A DNA stretch of 47,167 nt. It comes from Bordetella parapertussis (lineage in GTDB: Bacteria; Pseudomonadota; Gammaproteobacteria; Burkholderiales; Burkholderiaceae_C). The notes under the pieces are model-generated. The model was not told the DNA's origin, did no database searches, and saw only the letters and a list, made by a program, of their open reading frames with translations. The translations under genes were made by a program, and so were the position numbers. This document shows, piece after piece, positions 39,855 to 47,167 of this stretch (positions within the stretch are counted from its first letter, which is position 1; each line of letters begins with the position of its first letter). The stretch covers positions 1-47,167 of the forward strand of contig CAMBSK010000021.1 of assembly GCA_945870575.1 (NCBI GenBank). Direction: 5' to 3'.

Positions 39855-40685
39855 ATGAATCCATTGAAAACTGCTCCTGAATTCGGCCTCATCATCGTCG
39901 GCGATGAAATATTGTCCGGCAAGCGCCATGACAAACATATGAGCAAGGTCATCGAATTGCTGTCATCGCGGGGACTCAGTCTCTCGCACGTCGATTATGT
40001 CGGCGACGACCCGCAGCGCCTGACACACACCTTGCAGCTTGTCTTCGCCGCACCGGGCGTGGTGTTTTCCTGCGGCGGTATAGGTGCCACGCCGGACGAC
40101 CATACCCGCCAATCGGCAGCGGCGGCGCTGGGTATGCCGCTGGCGTTACACCCCGAGGCGGAGCAGTTGATACGCGAGCGAACAAGGGATGTGGCGCTGG
40201 AACAAGGCCTGCCTTATGAACCTATGCGGAAAGACAATATTCATCGATTAAATATGGGACGTTTTCCACAAGGCTCAGACATTATTCCCAACCCCTACAA
40301 CAAAATTCCCGGCTTTACTTGCCGTGGTATTCAGGGAACTGTGCATTTTGTACCTGGGTTTCCGGTCATGGCCTGGCCCATGCTCGACTGGGTGTTGGAT
40401 CGTTTTTATGCGGAATTCGCCAACACCGGCCATCGGCTTGAAAAATCCGTCATCGTCATGGGCTCGATGGAGGCCACACTCACCCCTTTGATGGAAGCCA
40501 TAGAGGCTGAATTTCCCGGGGTCAAGGTTTTCAGCCTGCCAAGCGTGGACCATCCCGATTACGGACGACACATCGAGCTGGGCGTGAAAGGTCCGATTGC
40601 CGCGGTGGAAAGTGCCTTTGTGCAATTACTCAGCGGATTGAACCAATTTGGTGCAAAATTAGGCCCTGAGTTGGTGCGAGAATAA
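39855..40685 (+). CDS. MoCF-domain molybdopterin-binding protein, CinA-N-like (276 aa)
   Basis: The N-terminal half has the MoCF fold used in MogA, MoaB, MoeA and CinA: FGLIIVGDEILSGKRHDKH, SHVDYVGDDPQRLTHTLQLV, and the ligand loop CGGIGATPDDHTRQSAAAAL. The C-terminal half (VIVMGSMEATLTPLMEAIEA) is less typical; there is no CinA deamidase domain. It starts 27 bp from the molybdenum hydroxylase gene on the opposite strand, which suggests a shared promoter region and perhaps a role in that enzyme's cofactor supply; this is inference. The ATG at 39855 has no ribosome site. Confidence 0.8.
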   Translation: MNPLKTAPEFGLIIVGDEILSGKRHDKHMSKVIELLSSRGLSLSHVDYVGDDPQRLTHTLQLVFAAPGVVFSCGGIGATPDDHTRQSAAAALGMPLALHPEAEQLIRERTRDVALEQGLPYEPMRKDNIHRLNMGRFPQGSDIIPNPYNKIPGFTCRGIQGTVHFVPGFPVMAWPMLDWVLDRFYAEFANTGHRLEKSVIVMGSMEATLTPLMEAIEAEFPGVKVFSLPSVDHPDYGRHIELGVKGPIAAVESAFVQLLSGLNQFGAKLGPELVRE

Positions 40686-40688
40686 AAT

Positions 40689-40705
40689 TGCACCAAGTGC
40701 GTGCA
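40689..40705. promoter_or_regulatory. NtrC binding site upstream of glnA
   Basis: TGCACCAAGTGCGTGCA matches the NtrC consensus TGCACC-N4-TGGTGCA at all but two positions. It lies about 118 bp upstream of the sigma-54 -24 element, a normal enhancer distance. ntrC itself is encoded downstream in the same cluster. Confidence 0.7.
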
Positions 40706-40822
40706 TCAAATTTTTTGCTAAGTTAAATGATTTTGGCAAATTTTTCTGTTTTAAATGACTTCATTCTTGTTGCGCGCTCTGACTTCCGTGCTTTTTCGAC
40801 TTTTTTGTGACTTTTTGTCATG

Positions 40823-40838
40823 TGGCACAAATCATGCA
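40823..40838 (+). promoter_or_regulatory. sigma-54 promoter of glnA
   Basis: TGGCAC (40823-40828) and TGCA (40835-40838) give the invariant GG-N10-GC spacing (40824-40825 and 40836-40837). It lies about 50 bp before the glnA start. With the NtrC site upstream it fits control by nitrogen limitation. A sigma-70 promoter may also exist. Confidence 0.82.
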
Positions 40839-40886
40839 CGACAATATTGAGTTTTCCAATTCACACTAACCTCTCAGGAGATACAG

Positions 40887-42302
40887 ATGGCCAAGACCGT
40901 CGCCGACGTCATGAAGGACGTCAAAGACAACGAAATTAAATTTGTTGACTTTCGCTTCACCGATACCCGTGGCAAAGAACAGCACGTGACCGTGCCGATT
41001 TCAGCGTTCAACGAAGACAAGTTTTCTGAAGGCCACGCGTTTGACGGTTCTTCCATCGCCGGTTGGAAAGGCATCGAAGCCTCTGACATGTTGTTGATGC
41101 CTGACGCTAACACCTCATTTATTGACCCGTTCTTCCAAGAGCCCACCATGGTTCTGTCCTGCGACGTGCTCGAACCCGGTGACGGCAAGGCCTATGACCG
41201 CGATCCACGTTCTATCGGCAAGCGCGCCGAAGCCTATTTGAAAGCTTCCGGCATGGGCGACACCGCTTACTTCGGTCCCGAGCCAGAGTTCTTCATTTTT
41301 GACAATGTGCAATGGGCCAATGAAATGTCCGGCGCATTCTTCAAGATCGACGAATACGAAGCCCCCTGGAACAGCGGCGCCAAACTCGAAGGCGGTAACC
41401 GCGGTCACCGTCCCACGGTCAAAGGCGGCTATTTCCCCGTGCCACCCGTCGACAGCACGCAAGACATGCGTGCCGAAATGGTCATGTTGCTCGAAGAAAT
41501 GGGCATCTCGGTTGAAGTGTTCCACCACGAAGTGGCGGGCGCCGGTCAAAACGAAATCGGTACCAAGTTCAGCACTTTGGTTGAGCGCGCCGACTGGACG
41601 CAAAAACTGAAATACGTGGTGTGGAACGTGGCTAACGCCTATGGCAAAACCGCTACTTTCATGCCCAAGCCCATCGTCGGCGACAACGGTTCAGGCATGC
41701 ACGTTCACCAGTCCATCTGGAAAGACGGCAAAAACCTGTTTGCAGGCAAAGGCTACGCCGGTTTGAGCGACACCGCCTTGTTCTACATCGGCGGCATCAT
41801 CAAGCACGCACGTGCATTGAACGCCATCACCAACCCCACCACCAACAGTTACAAGCGTTTGGTGCCCGGTTTTGAAGCGCCGGTGAAGTTGGCTTACTCC
41901 AGCCGTAACCGTTCTGCCTCTATCCGCATTCCGCATGTGGTCTCTGACAAAGCACGTCGTATCGAAGCACGTTTCCCCGATCCCATGGCCAACCCCTACC
42001 TGTGCTTTGCTGCATTGATGATGGCTGGCTTGGACGGTATCGAAAACAAAATCCACCCCGGCGAAGCAGCCACCAAAGATTTGTACCATTTGCCACCAGA
42101 GGAAGATGCGTTGGTGCCCACCGTGTGTCACAGCTTGGACCAAGCCTTGGAGTATTTGGACAAGGGCCGTGGCTTCCTGACCAAAGGCGGCGTGTTCACT
42201 GACAGCATGATTGATGCTTACATCGAACTCAAAATGCAAGAAGTCACACGTTTTCGCATGGCCACCCATCCGGTGGAATTCGACATGTACTACTCACTCT
42301 GA
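40887..42302 (+). CDS. glnA: glutamine synthetase type I (471 aa)
   Basis: Makes glutamine from glutamate, ammonia and ATP in the cytosol. Seen: the N-terminal segment [21 protein letters not shown], the catalytic region [13 protein letters not shown], the ATP and glutamate sites ([31 protein letters not shown]), the GSI-beta adenylylation motif NLYHLP as DLYHLPPEE, and [17 protein letters not shown] at the end. AGGAGATACAG precedes the ATG. It has a sigma-54 promoter and NtrC site upstream, and a terminator after it. ntrB and ntrC follow, separated by one small gene. Confidence 0.97.
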   Translation: MAKTVADVMKDVKDNEIKFVDFRFTDTRGKEQHVTVPISAFNEDKFSEGHAFDGSSIAGWKGIEASDMLLMPDANTSFIDPFFQEPTMVLSCDVLEPGDGKAYDRDPRSIGKRAEAYLKASGMGDTAYFGPEPEFFIFDNVQWANEMSGAFFKIDEYEAPWNSGAKLEGGNRGHRPTVKGGYFPVPPVDSTQDMRAEMVMLLEEMGISVEVFHHEVAGAGQNEIGTKFSTLVERADWTQKLKYVVWNVANAYGKTATFMPKPIVGDNGSGMHVHQSIWKDGKNLFAGKGYAGLSDTALFYIGGIIKHARALNAITNPTTNSYKRLVPGFEAPVKLAYSSRNRSASIRIPHVVSDKARRIEARFPDPMANPYLCFAALMMAGLDGIENKIHPGEAATKDLYHLPPEEDALVPTVCHSLDQALEYLDKGRGFLTKGGVFTDSMIDAYIELKMQEVTRFRMATHPVEFDMYYSL

Positions 42303-42348
42303 GCACAGACATGCGAGTCAATCACGGGCTGCCAAGCCTGTGACCACA

Positions 42349-42375
42349 GGGCGGCCGTGTGCCGCCCTTTTTTTT
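42349..42375 (+). terminator. Rho-independent terminator after glnA
   Basis: GGGCGGC (42349-42355) pairs with GCCGCCC (42361-42367) around a CGTGT loop, and eight T residues follow (42368-42375). It would end most glnA transcripts before the small gene and ntrBC, giving lower expression of the regulators. Confidence 0.92.
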
Positions 42376-42400
42376 ATTTTGTGTTGATGGGAGTTTCGCC

Positions 42401-42808
42401 ATGTTCAAGCCAGTCAATGTCCTGTATGCCATGGCCTGCTTGCTGTCAGCGGATCTCGCGGCACAGCAGACGGCCTACCCGGTATGGCGCTGCGGCCATG
42501 AATTCACCAACCAGCCGCGCCCGGGCGAGAACTGCCAGCAAGTGGATTTGCCAGCCGAGATCACCATGACCGCGCCGCGCAAACGCCCGAACCTGGATAA
42601 AAACGACGACATGCCGCCGGTGCTGGTAGTGCCGCAAGTAGGCGTCAGCGGCCAGCGCCAGCGCGATGGACTCGCCAGAAACATATTGAATGACGAATTG
42701 GGCAAGCTGCTATTGCGTTGTACGCAGTTACCGGCTAACAGCACCGAGCTGGTGCGTTGTCTGGCTGACGAAGCCGCCTTGCGACGTGAACTGGCGCGCA
42801 TGCCCTGA
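42401..42808 (+). CDS. small exported protein of unknown function between glnA and ntrB (135 aa)
   Basis: No family recognised. A signal peptide (MFKPVNVLYAMACLLSADLA, cleaved near AAQ) is followed by YPVWRCGHEFTNQPRPGENCQQ and a charged helix LARNILNDELGKLLLRCTQL. Four cysteines in the mature part could make disulfides. GGGAG lies upstream of the ATG at 42401. A gene of this kind at this place, between glnA and ntrB, may be kept in related species; that could be checked by synteny. The role in nitrogen control, if any, is unknown. Confidence 0.65.
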   Translation: MFKPVNVLYAMACLLSADLAAQQTAYPVWRCGHEFTNQPRPGENCQQVDLPAEITMTAPRKRPNLDKNDDMPPVLVVPQVGVSGQRQRDGLARNILNDELGKLLLRCTQLPANSTELVRCLADEAALRRELARMP

Positions 42809-42822
42809 GTTGGTTCATTAAA

Positions 42823-43878
42823 ATGCCTCATAAACGTTTTAATGCTTTGGATTTGCTGGCTACGCTGGTGCTTGTTGTCAGGCGGGACAACCGCGTGTTG
42901 TTTGCCAACGCCTCGTTCGAAGATGTCATGGGTTTGTCCCGGCGCAACTTGCAGGATGTGTATGTGCCGGGCTTGTTTGTCGACGAAGCCGCTATTGCCC
43001 AATCGCTGGAAGGCGCCAGGCGTCATGATTTTTCTGCCTTGCGCTTTGACGCGCAACTCAAACGCCAGGGCGCTGAGCCTTTTGCGGTGCACGTGGTTGT
43101 GGCCTCCAGCGAAGACCCGAGCGAAGTGTTGATTGAATTGCTGCCGCAGGAAACCCAAAGCCGCCAAGACCGCGAAGAACGCCAGTTGGAACACGCCCAG
43201 GCCAACAAAGAATTGATCCGCAACCTGGCGCATGAAATCAAAAACCCGCTGGGCGGCATACGCGGCGCGGCACAGCTTCTGCAACTCGAGCTGGATTCAC
43301 GCGACCTGACCGAGTACACCCAGGTCATCGTGCGTGAAGCCGACCGTTTGCAAACGCTGGTTGACCGTTTGCTGGCGCCGCACCGCCGACCGCATGTGGT
43401 CGGCAATGTGAATATCCATGAAGTGTGTGAGCGGGTGCGTACTTTGATACTCGCCGAGTTCCCCAAAGGCTTGCAAGTGCAGCGCGACTATGACATTTCA
43501 CTGCCCGAATTCAGGGGCGACATGGAGCAACTGATACAAGCCGTGCTGAATATTGCGCATAACGCTGCGCAAGCGCTGAGCGAGCGCATGGCCAACGGCG
43601 ACGCGCGCATTGTGTTGTCCACGCGAATTGCGCGGCAAATCACCCTTGTCAAACACAGGTATCGGTTGGCACTGGAATTGCATGTCACAGACAACGGTCC
43701 CGGTATCCCCGAGGAGATCAAGGACCGTTTGTTTCATCCGTTGGTGTCGGGGCGCGACGGCGGTTCGGGTTTAGGCCTGAATCTGGCGCAAACCTTTGTA
43801 CAGCAACACCTAGGGGTGATTGAGTGTGAAAGTCATCCGGGGCGAACGGATTTCAAAATTCTGATTCCTTTGCCTTGA
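42823..43878 (+). CDS. glnL: nitrogen regulation sensor kinase NtrB (351 aa)
   Basis: An N-terminal PAS domain (residues about 8-110, LFANASFEDVMGLSR) is followed by a HisKA segment with NLAHEIKNPLGGIRGAAQLL (phospho-acceptor His137), the N-box LNIAHNAAQAL, the G1 box VTDNGPGIP and the G2 box GGSGLGLNLAQTFV. No membrane segments, as expected for cytosolic NtrB. It phosphorylates NtrC under nitrogen limitation and is controlled by PII. The ATG at 42823 lacks a ribosome site. The gap to ntrC is 48 bp, so they are one operon. Confidence 0.93.
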   Translation: MPHKRFNALDLLATLVLVVRRDNRVLFANASFEDVMGLSRRNLQDVYVPGLFVDEAAIAQSLEGARRHDFSALRFDAQLKRQGAEPFAVHVVVASSEDPSEVLIELLPQETQSRQDREERQLEHAQANKELIRNLAHEIKNPLGGIRGAAQLLQLELDSRDLTEYTQVIVREADRLQTLVDRLLAPHRRPHVVGNVNIHEVCERVRTLILAEFPKGLQVQRDYDISLPEFRGDMEQLIQAVLNIAHNAAQALSERMANGDARIVLSTRIARQITLVKHRYRLALELHVTDNGPGIPEEIKDRLFHPLVSGRDGGSGLGLNLAQTFVQQHLGVIECESHPGRTDFKILIPLP

Positions 43879-43926
43879 CCCATTGATAAGCAACGCGGGC
43901 CGCGTATGACAACAGGTGAGATACCG

Positions 43927-45462
43927 ATGAAACCGATTTGGATCGTTGACGATGACCAGTCCATACGCTTTGTACTGGAAAAGGCATTGATGCGTGAAAA
44001 TCTGCCCACGCGCAGCTTCACCAACCCCCGCGAAGTCTTGCAAGCGCTGAACAACATCACGCCCGAAGACAGCCCGCAAGTGCTGGTCAGCGATATCCGC
44101 ATGCCCGGCGGCTCTGGCCTGGATTTATTGGCGCAAGTCAAAGAACGTATGCCCGGTTTGCCGGTCATCATCATGACCGCGTACTCTGACTTGGACAGCG
44201 CGGTGTCTGCGTTTCAAGGCGGCGCGTTTGAATATTTGCCCAAGCCGTTTGATTTGACCAAAGCCATCGAGTTGATTCGCCGCGCTCTGGAAGAAAGCCA
44301 GCGCGAGGCTGTCGGCGCAGTCGATGTGGACAGCACGCCTGAAATGCTGGGGCAGGCTCCGGCCATGCAAGACGTGTTTCGCGCCATCGGGCGACTCAGC
44401 CAAAGCAATGTCACGGTGATGATCACCGGTGAATCCGGTTCGGGCAAAGAGTTGGTCGCACGCGCATTGCACAAACATTCGCAACGCGCAGCCGGTCCGT
44501 TTGTCGCCATCAACACCGCGGCCATTCCCAAAGATTTGCTGGAAAGCGAATTGTTCGGTCACGAGCGCGGCGCGTTCACCGGCGCGCAAACCATGCGACG
44601 CGGCCGCTTTGAACAAGCTGACGGCGGCACGCTGTTTCTGGATGAAATCGGCGACATGAAATTCGATTTGCAAACCCGTTTGTTGCGGGTGCTCAGCGAC
44701 GGAAATTTTTACAGAGTTGGTGGCCACAGCGCCATCAAAACCAATGTGCGTGTGATCGCCGCCACCCACCAAAACTTAGAGCAACGCGTGGCTGAAGGTT
44801 CTTTCCGCGAAGACTTGTTCCACCGCTTGAATGTGATTCGTTTGCGTCTGCCGCCGTTGCGCGAGCGGCGCGAAGACATACCCGTGCTCACGCGACATTT
44901 TTTACAGCAAAGCGCACAGCAACTCGGTGTGGAAGCCAAACGCATTTCAGACTCAGCGATTGCCTTGTTGCAAGACTTTGCGTTTCCCGGCAATGTGCGT
45001 CAATTGGAAAACATTTGTCACTGGCTGACCGTGATGGCACCGGCGCAAGCCATAGAGCCCAAAGATTTGCCACCTGAAGTGTTGTCGCCAAGCGTCCCTT
45101 ATGCTGCGGTCAGTGCTGCTGCGCTTGGTTCACTGAATGACGCAAGCCATGAAGCATCTGCGGCTGTGTCAGCCGGTCCGCCAACTGCTTTGAATGGTCA
45201 TGGCCAAAGTGGCATGCCCAAACCCTTGGTGTTGAACATGCCTGGCGAAGACTGGCAAAGCGGTTTGGAAGCGCAAACCATGGCTTTGCTGGTGAAAGGC
45301 AACACCGATGTGTGGGACGAATTGAGCAAGCTTTTTGAAGCCACTTTGATACAAACTGCGCTGGCGCATACACGCGGCAGACGCATAGATGCGGCGAACA
45401 AGTTGGGCATAGGCCGCAATACGATCACGCGCAAGATTCAGGAACTCGGGCTTGATGATTGA
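43927..45462 (+). CDS. glnG: nitrogen regulation response regulator NtrC (511 aa)
   Basis: Receiver domain (residues 1-120) with the acid pocket IVDDD and phospho-acceptor Asp56 in [10 protein letters not shown]. The AAA+ domain follows, with Walker A GESGSGKE, the sigma-54-contact GAFTGA, Walker [13 protein letters not shown] and the arginine fingers region. A C-terminal Fis-type HTH ([17 protein letters not shown]) completes it. It activates sigma-54 promoters such as that of glnA. AGGTGAG seven bases upstream supports the ATG at 43927; the ATG at 43906 is in frame. An insert of about 60 residues ([13 protein letters not shown]...) lengthens the linker before the HTH. Confidence 0.94.
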   Translation: MKPIWIVDDDQSIRFVLEKALMRENLPTRSFTNPREVLQALNNITPEDSPQVLVSDIRMPGGSGLDLLAQVKERMPGLPVIIMTAYSDLDSAVSAFQGGAFEYLPKPFDLTKAIELIRRALEESQREAVGAVDVDSTPEMLGQAPAMQDVFRAIGRLSQSNVTVMITGESGSGKELVARALHKHSQRAAGPFVAINTAAIPKDLLESELFGHERGAFTGAQTMRRGRFEQADGGTLFLDEIGDMKFDLQTRLLRVLSDGNFYRVGGHSAIKTNVRVIAATHQNLEQRVAEGSFREDLFHRLNVIRLRLPPLRERREDIPVLTRHFLQQSAQQLGVEAKRISDSAIALLQDFAFPGNVRQLENICHWLTVMAPAQAIEPKDLPPEVLSPSVPYAAVSAAALGSLNDASHEASAAVSAGPPTALNGHGQSGMPKPLVLNMPGEDWQSGLEAQTMALLVKGNTDVWDELSKLFEATLIQTALAHTRGRRIDAANKLGIGRNTITRKIQELGLDD

Positions 45463-45494
45463 GTGCACTGCTTGTACGTGCGTTGATAGCTTGA

Positions 45495-46277
45495 TTAAGT
45501 TTTTACCAGGCTGACGATCACCGGCGTATGGTCGCTGGGGCGTTCGTTTTTACGCGGCGCTTTGTCGATGCTGCAAGCAGCAACCTGTGTTTTCAATTTG
45601 TTGGAAACCAAAATATGGTCAATGCGCAAACCCCGATTACGCCTGAATGCAAACTCGCGGTAATCCCACCATGAATAACATTTATCGGCTTGCTCGAACA
45701 GCCTGAACGCATCGATCAAACCTAAATCGATCAGCGCTTGAAAATGCGCGCGTTCCTCAACCGTGCAATGGATGGTGCCGGCCAATGCCACCGGGTCCCA
45801 CACATCCCGGTCGTCGACGGTGATGTTGAAGTCACCCATCAACACCAGTTTGTCGTGGCGGGTCAGTTCGTCTTTCAGCCAACCGTTCAGCGCAGTCAAC
45901 CAAGCCATTTTGTACACAAATTTGTCGCTGTCCGGCGCTTGACCGTTGGGGAAATACGCACCGACCACGCGCACACCGTTGACCGTGCCGGTGATGACAC
46001 GCGCCATGTCATCGGTAAAACCGGGAATGTTGTGCACCACGTCGGTGATGGGGTGACGTGAAATAAGTGCCACGCCGTTATAAGTTTTCTGGCCGAAGAA
46101 AGCCACCTGATAACCAGTGGCTTCAATCTCAGCTTTTGGAAATTTATCGTCAGTGGTTTTGGTTTCTTGCAAAGCCAATACGTCTATGGCTTCATCGCCG
46201 GTGTGAGCGTTGAGCCAGTCGAGGACTTGCGGCAGGCGAACAGTGAGTGAGTTGACGTTCCAGGTGGCGAGTTTCAT
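45495..46277 (-). CDS. xth: exodeoxyribonuclease III (260 aa)
   Basis: Endonuclease/exonuclease/phosphatase fold. Seen: MKLATWNVNSLTVRLPQVLDWL at the start, LALQETKTTDDKFP with the metal-binding Glu, GAYFPNG, LMGDFNITVDDRDVWDP with the catalytic Asp and Asn, WWDYREFAFRRNRGLRIDHIL, and the final SDHTPVIVSL. It repairs abasic sites and removes 3' blocks. ATG 46277 is the family start; the TTG at 46289 is in frame but lies within the bioB end. Its start is nine bases from the bioB stop, so they may share a transcript. Confidence 0.93.
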   Translation of the reverse strand: MKLATWNVNSLTVRLPQVLDWLNAHTGDEAIDVLALQETKTTDDKFPKAEIEATGYQVAFFGQKTYNGVALISRHPITDVVHNIPGFTDDMARVITGTVNGVRVVGAYFPNGQAPDSDKFVYKMAWLTALNGWLKDELTRHDKLVLMGDFNITVDDRDVWDPVALAGTIHCTVEERAHFQALIDLGLIDAFRLFEQADKCYSWWDYREFAFRRNRGLRIDHILVSNKLKTQVAACSIDKAPRKNERPSDHTPVIVSLVKT

Positions 46278-46285
46278 GGACAGTA

Positions 46286-47167
46286 TCAACTCGTAGTGAT
46301 ACCCAACTTACCCAACAAAGCCTGATCCCGCTGCCAATCCGGGTTACCGGTGGTCAGCAGTTTGTCGCCGTAAAAAATAGAGTTGGCACCGGCCATGAAG
46401 CACAGTGCTTGTATGGCTTCGCCCATTTGCTGGCGGCCTGCCGACAAACGCACGCGCGCGGTTGGCATGGTGATGCGCGCCACTGCAATCGTGCGCACAA
46501 ACTCCAACAGGTCCAGCGACTCGGTGCCGTGCAAAGGAGTGCCTTCGACTTGCACCAAGTTGTTGATGGGCACGGACTCGGGGTGGGGTTGCAGATTGGC
46601 GAGTTGGTGCACCAAGCCGGCGCGTTGCGCGCGGCTTTCGCCCATGCCGACAATGCCGCCGCTGCACACGTTCATGCCTGCACTGCGCACATGCGCGAGT
46701 GTGTCCAAGCGTTCTTGGTAATCGCGGGTGCTGATGATGTCGCCGTACAATTCGGGCGCGGTGTCTAGGTTGTGGTTGTAATAGTCCAGACCTGCGTCTT
46801 TCAAGGTGTCGGCTTGGGTTGCGCTCAGCATGCCCAGCGTGCAGCAGGCTTCCATGTCCAAGTCTTTGACCGCGCGAATCAGTTCGGCCACTTTTTCAAT
46901 GTCGCGGTCTTTGGGTTCGCGCCATGCCGCGCCCATGCAAAAACGGCTGGCACCGTTCTTTTTGGCTTCGACCGCAGCGGCTTTGACTGCGTCCACATCC
47001 AGCATCTTGGAAGCTTCGACACCGGTGTCGTAATGCACTGACTGCGGACAGTAGCCGCAGTCTTCGGGACAGCCTCCGGTTTTGATGGACAGCAGGGTAG
47101 AGAGTTGCACTTCGTTTGGGTTGAAGTGTCCGCGGTGAATTTGCTGCGCTTTGTAAAGCAAATCGTT
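46286..47167 (-). CDS. bioB: biotin synthase BioB, N-terminus outside the window
   Basis: Radical SAM enzyme that inserts sulfur into dethiobiotin. Seen: the cluster motif [12 protein letters not shown] (CxxxCxxC), [26 protein letters not shown], the dethiobiotin-site [42 protein letters not shown] with the arginine ligand, and [16 protein letters not shown]. The frame is open to the window edge (reading Asn-Asp-Leu just before LYKAQQIH), so the true start lies beyond 47167. Assigned with high confidence because of the continuous family match. Confidence 0.96.
   Translation of the reverse strand, partial: NDLLYKAQQIHRGHFNPNEVQLSTLLSIKTGGCPEDCGYCPQSVHYDTGVEASKMLDVDAVKAAAVEAKKNGASRFCMGAAWREPKDRDIEKVAELIRAVKDLDMEACCTLGMLSATQADTLKDAGLDYYNHNLDTAPELYGDIISTRDYQERLDTLAHVRSAGMNVCSGGIVGMGESRAQRAGLVHQLANLQPHPESVPINNLVQVEGTPLHGTESLDLLEFVRTIAVARITMPTARVRLSAGRQQMGEAIQALCFMAGANSIFYGDKLLTTGNPDWQRDQALLGKLGITTS

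Noticed and set aside
1..47167. CRISPR array, tRNA or rRNA genes
   Set aside because: No regularly spaced repeats and no tRNA- or rRNA-like sequence were noticed on either strand; a covariance search would be the decisive test.

Overview
The window looks like chromosomal DNA of a betaproteobacterium, most likely order Burkholderiales. The reasons are the glnA-ntrB-ntrC-xth arrangement, two complete Liv-type (HAAT family) uptake systems, a CaiB/acyl-CoA dehydrogenase/MaoC block, an egtB-egtD pair, and moderately high GC with dense, often overlapping genes. I cannot name the genus from sequence alone. No rRNA, tRNA, CRISPR array or intact insertion sequence was found.

Layout. (1) 1-5400: tail of a PQQ alcohol dehydrogenase with its cytochrome c, then small exported proteins (two with no family, an HExxH metallopeptidase-like protein, a MORN-repeat protein, an FGE-sulfatase-fold protein) and an exported GlcG/RraA-like pair. 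(2) 5892-11593: first Liv-type operon (two ATPases, binding protein, two permeases) ending in a cyclase-family hydrolase. (3) 11800-14517: a two-domain protein that reads as a truncated-globin fold without its heme-ligand His joined to a YbjN-like domain, then an MFS exporter and a SOUL heme-binding protein. (4) 24649 down to 14611, minus strand: a tightly overlapped ten-gene operon with a second complete Liv transporter plus ALDH, SDR, binding protein, MaoC-type hydratase, acyl-CoA dehydrogenase and CoA transferase. It looks like a self-contained route from uptake to CoA-linked oxidation of an unknown, possibly branched or oxygenated, acid. (5) 27614 down to 24777, minus strand: a cysteine-free glutaredoxin-like protein, EgtB, EgtD and a DUF427 protein, an ergothioneine-type operon. 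(6) 27728-32506: an accessory island of toxin-antitoxin and defence-like genes and fragments: a wHTH-nucleotidyltransferase/HEPN pair, a lone XRE protein, an AT-rich 405-residue protein with a HEPN-like N-terminus, an internally deleted YhcG/DUF1016 nuclease, two truncated antitoxin stubs and a HigB/HigA pair. (7) 32795-40685: a four-cysteine mini-protein, ArsH, a Kef-type antiporter, a Tat-exported beta-carbonic-anhydrase-like protein, an epoxide-hydrolase-like enzyme, a molybdenum hydroxylase large subunit and a MoCF-domain protein. (8) 40689-47167: the nitrogen-regulation block (NtrC site, sigma-54 promoter, glnA, small exported protein, ntrB, ntrC), then exonuclease III and the start-truncated bioB.

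The most unusual items are the ligand-less globin/YbjN fusion (11800-12603), the HEPN-like AT-rich gene inside the toxin-antitoxin island (29420-30637), the ten-gene uptake and CoA-catabolism operon, the exported GlcG/RraA pair, the Tat-exported beta-CA homologue, and the cysteine-free glutaredoxin heading the ergothioneine operon. All family assignments come from reading motifs by eye; no database search was run.
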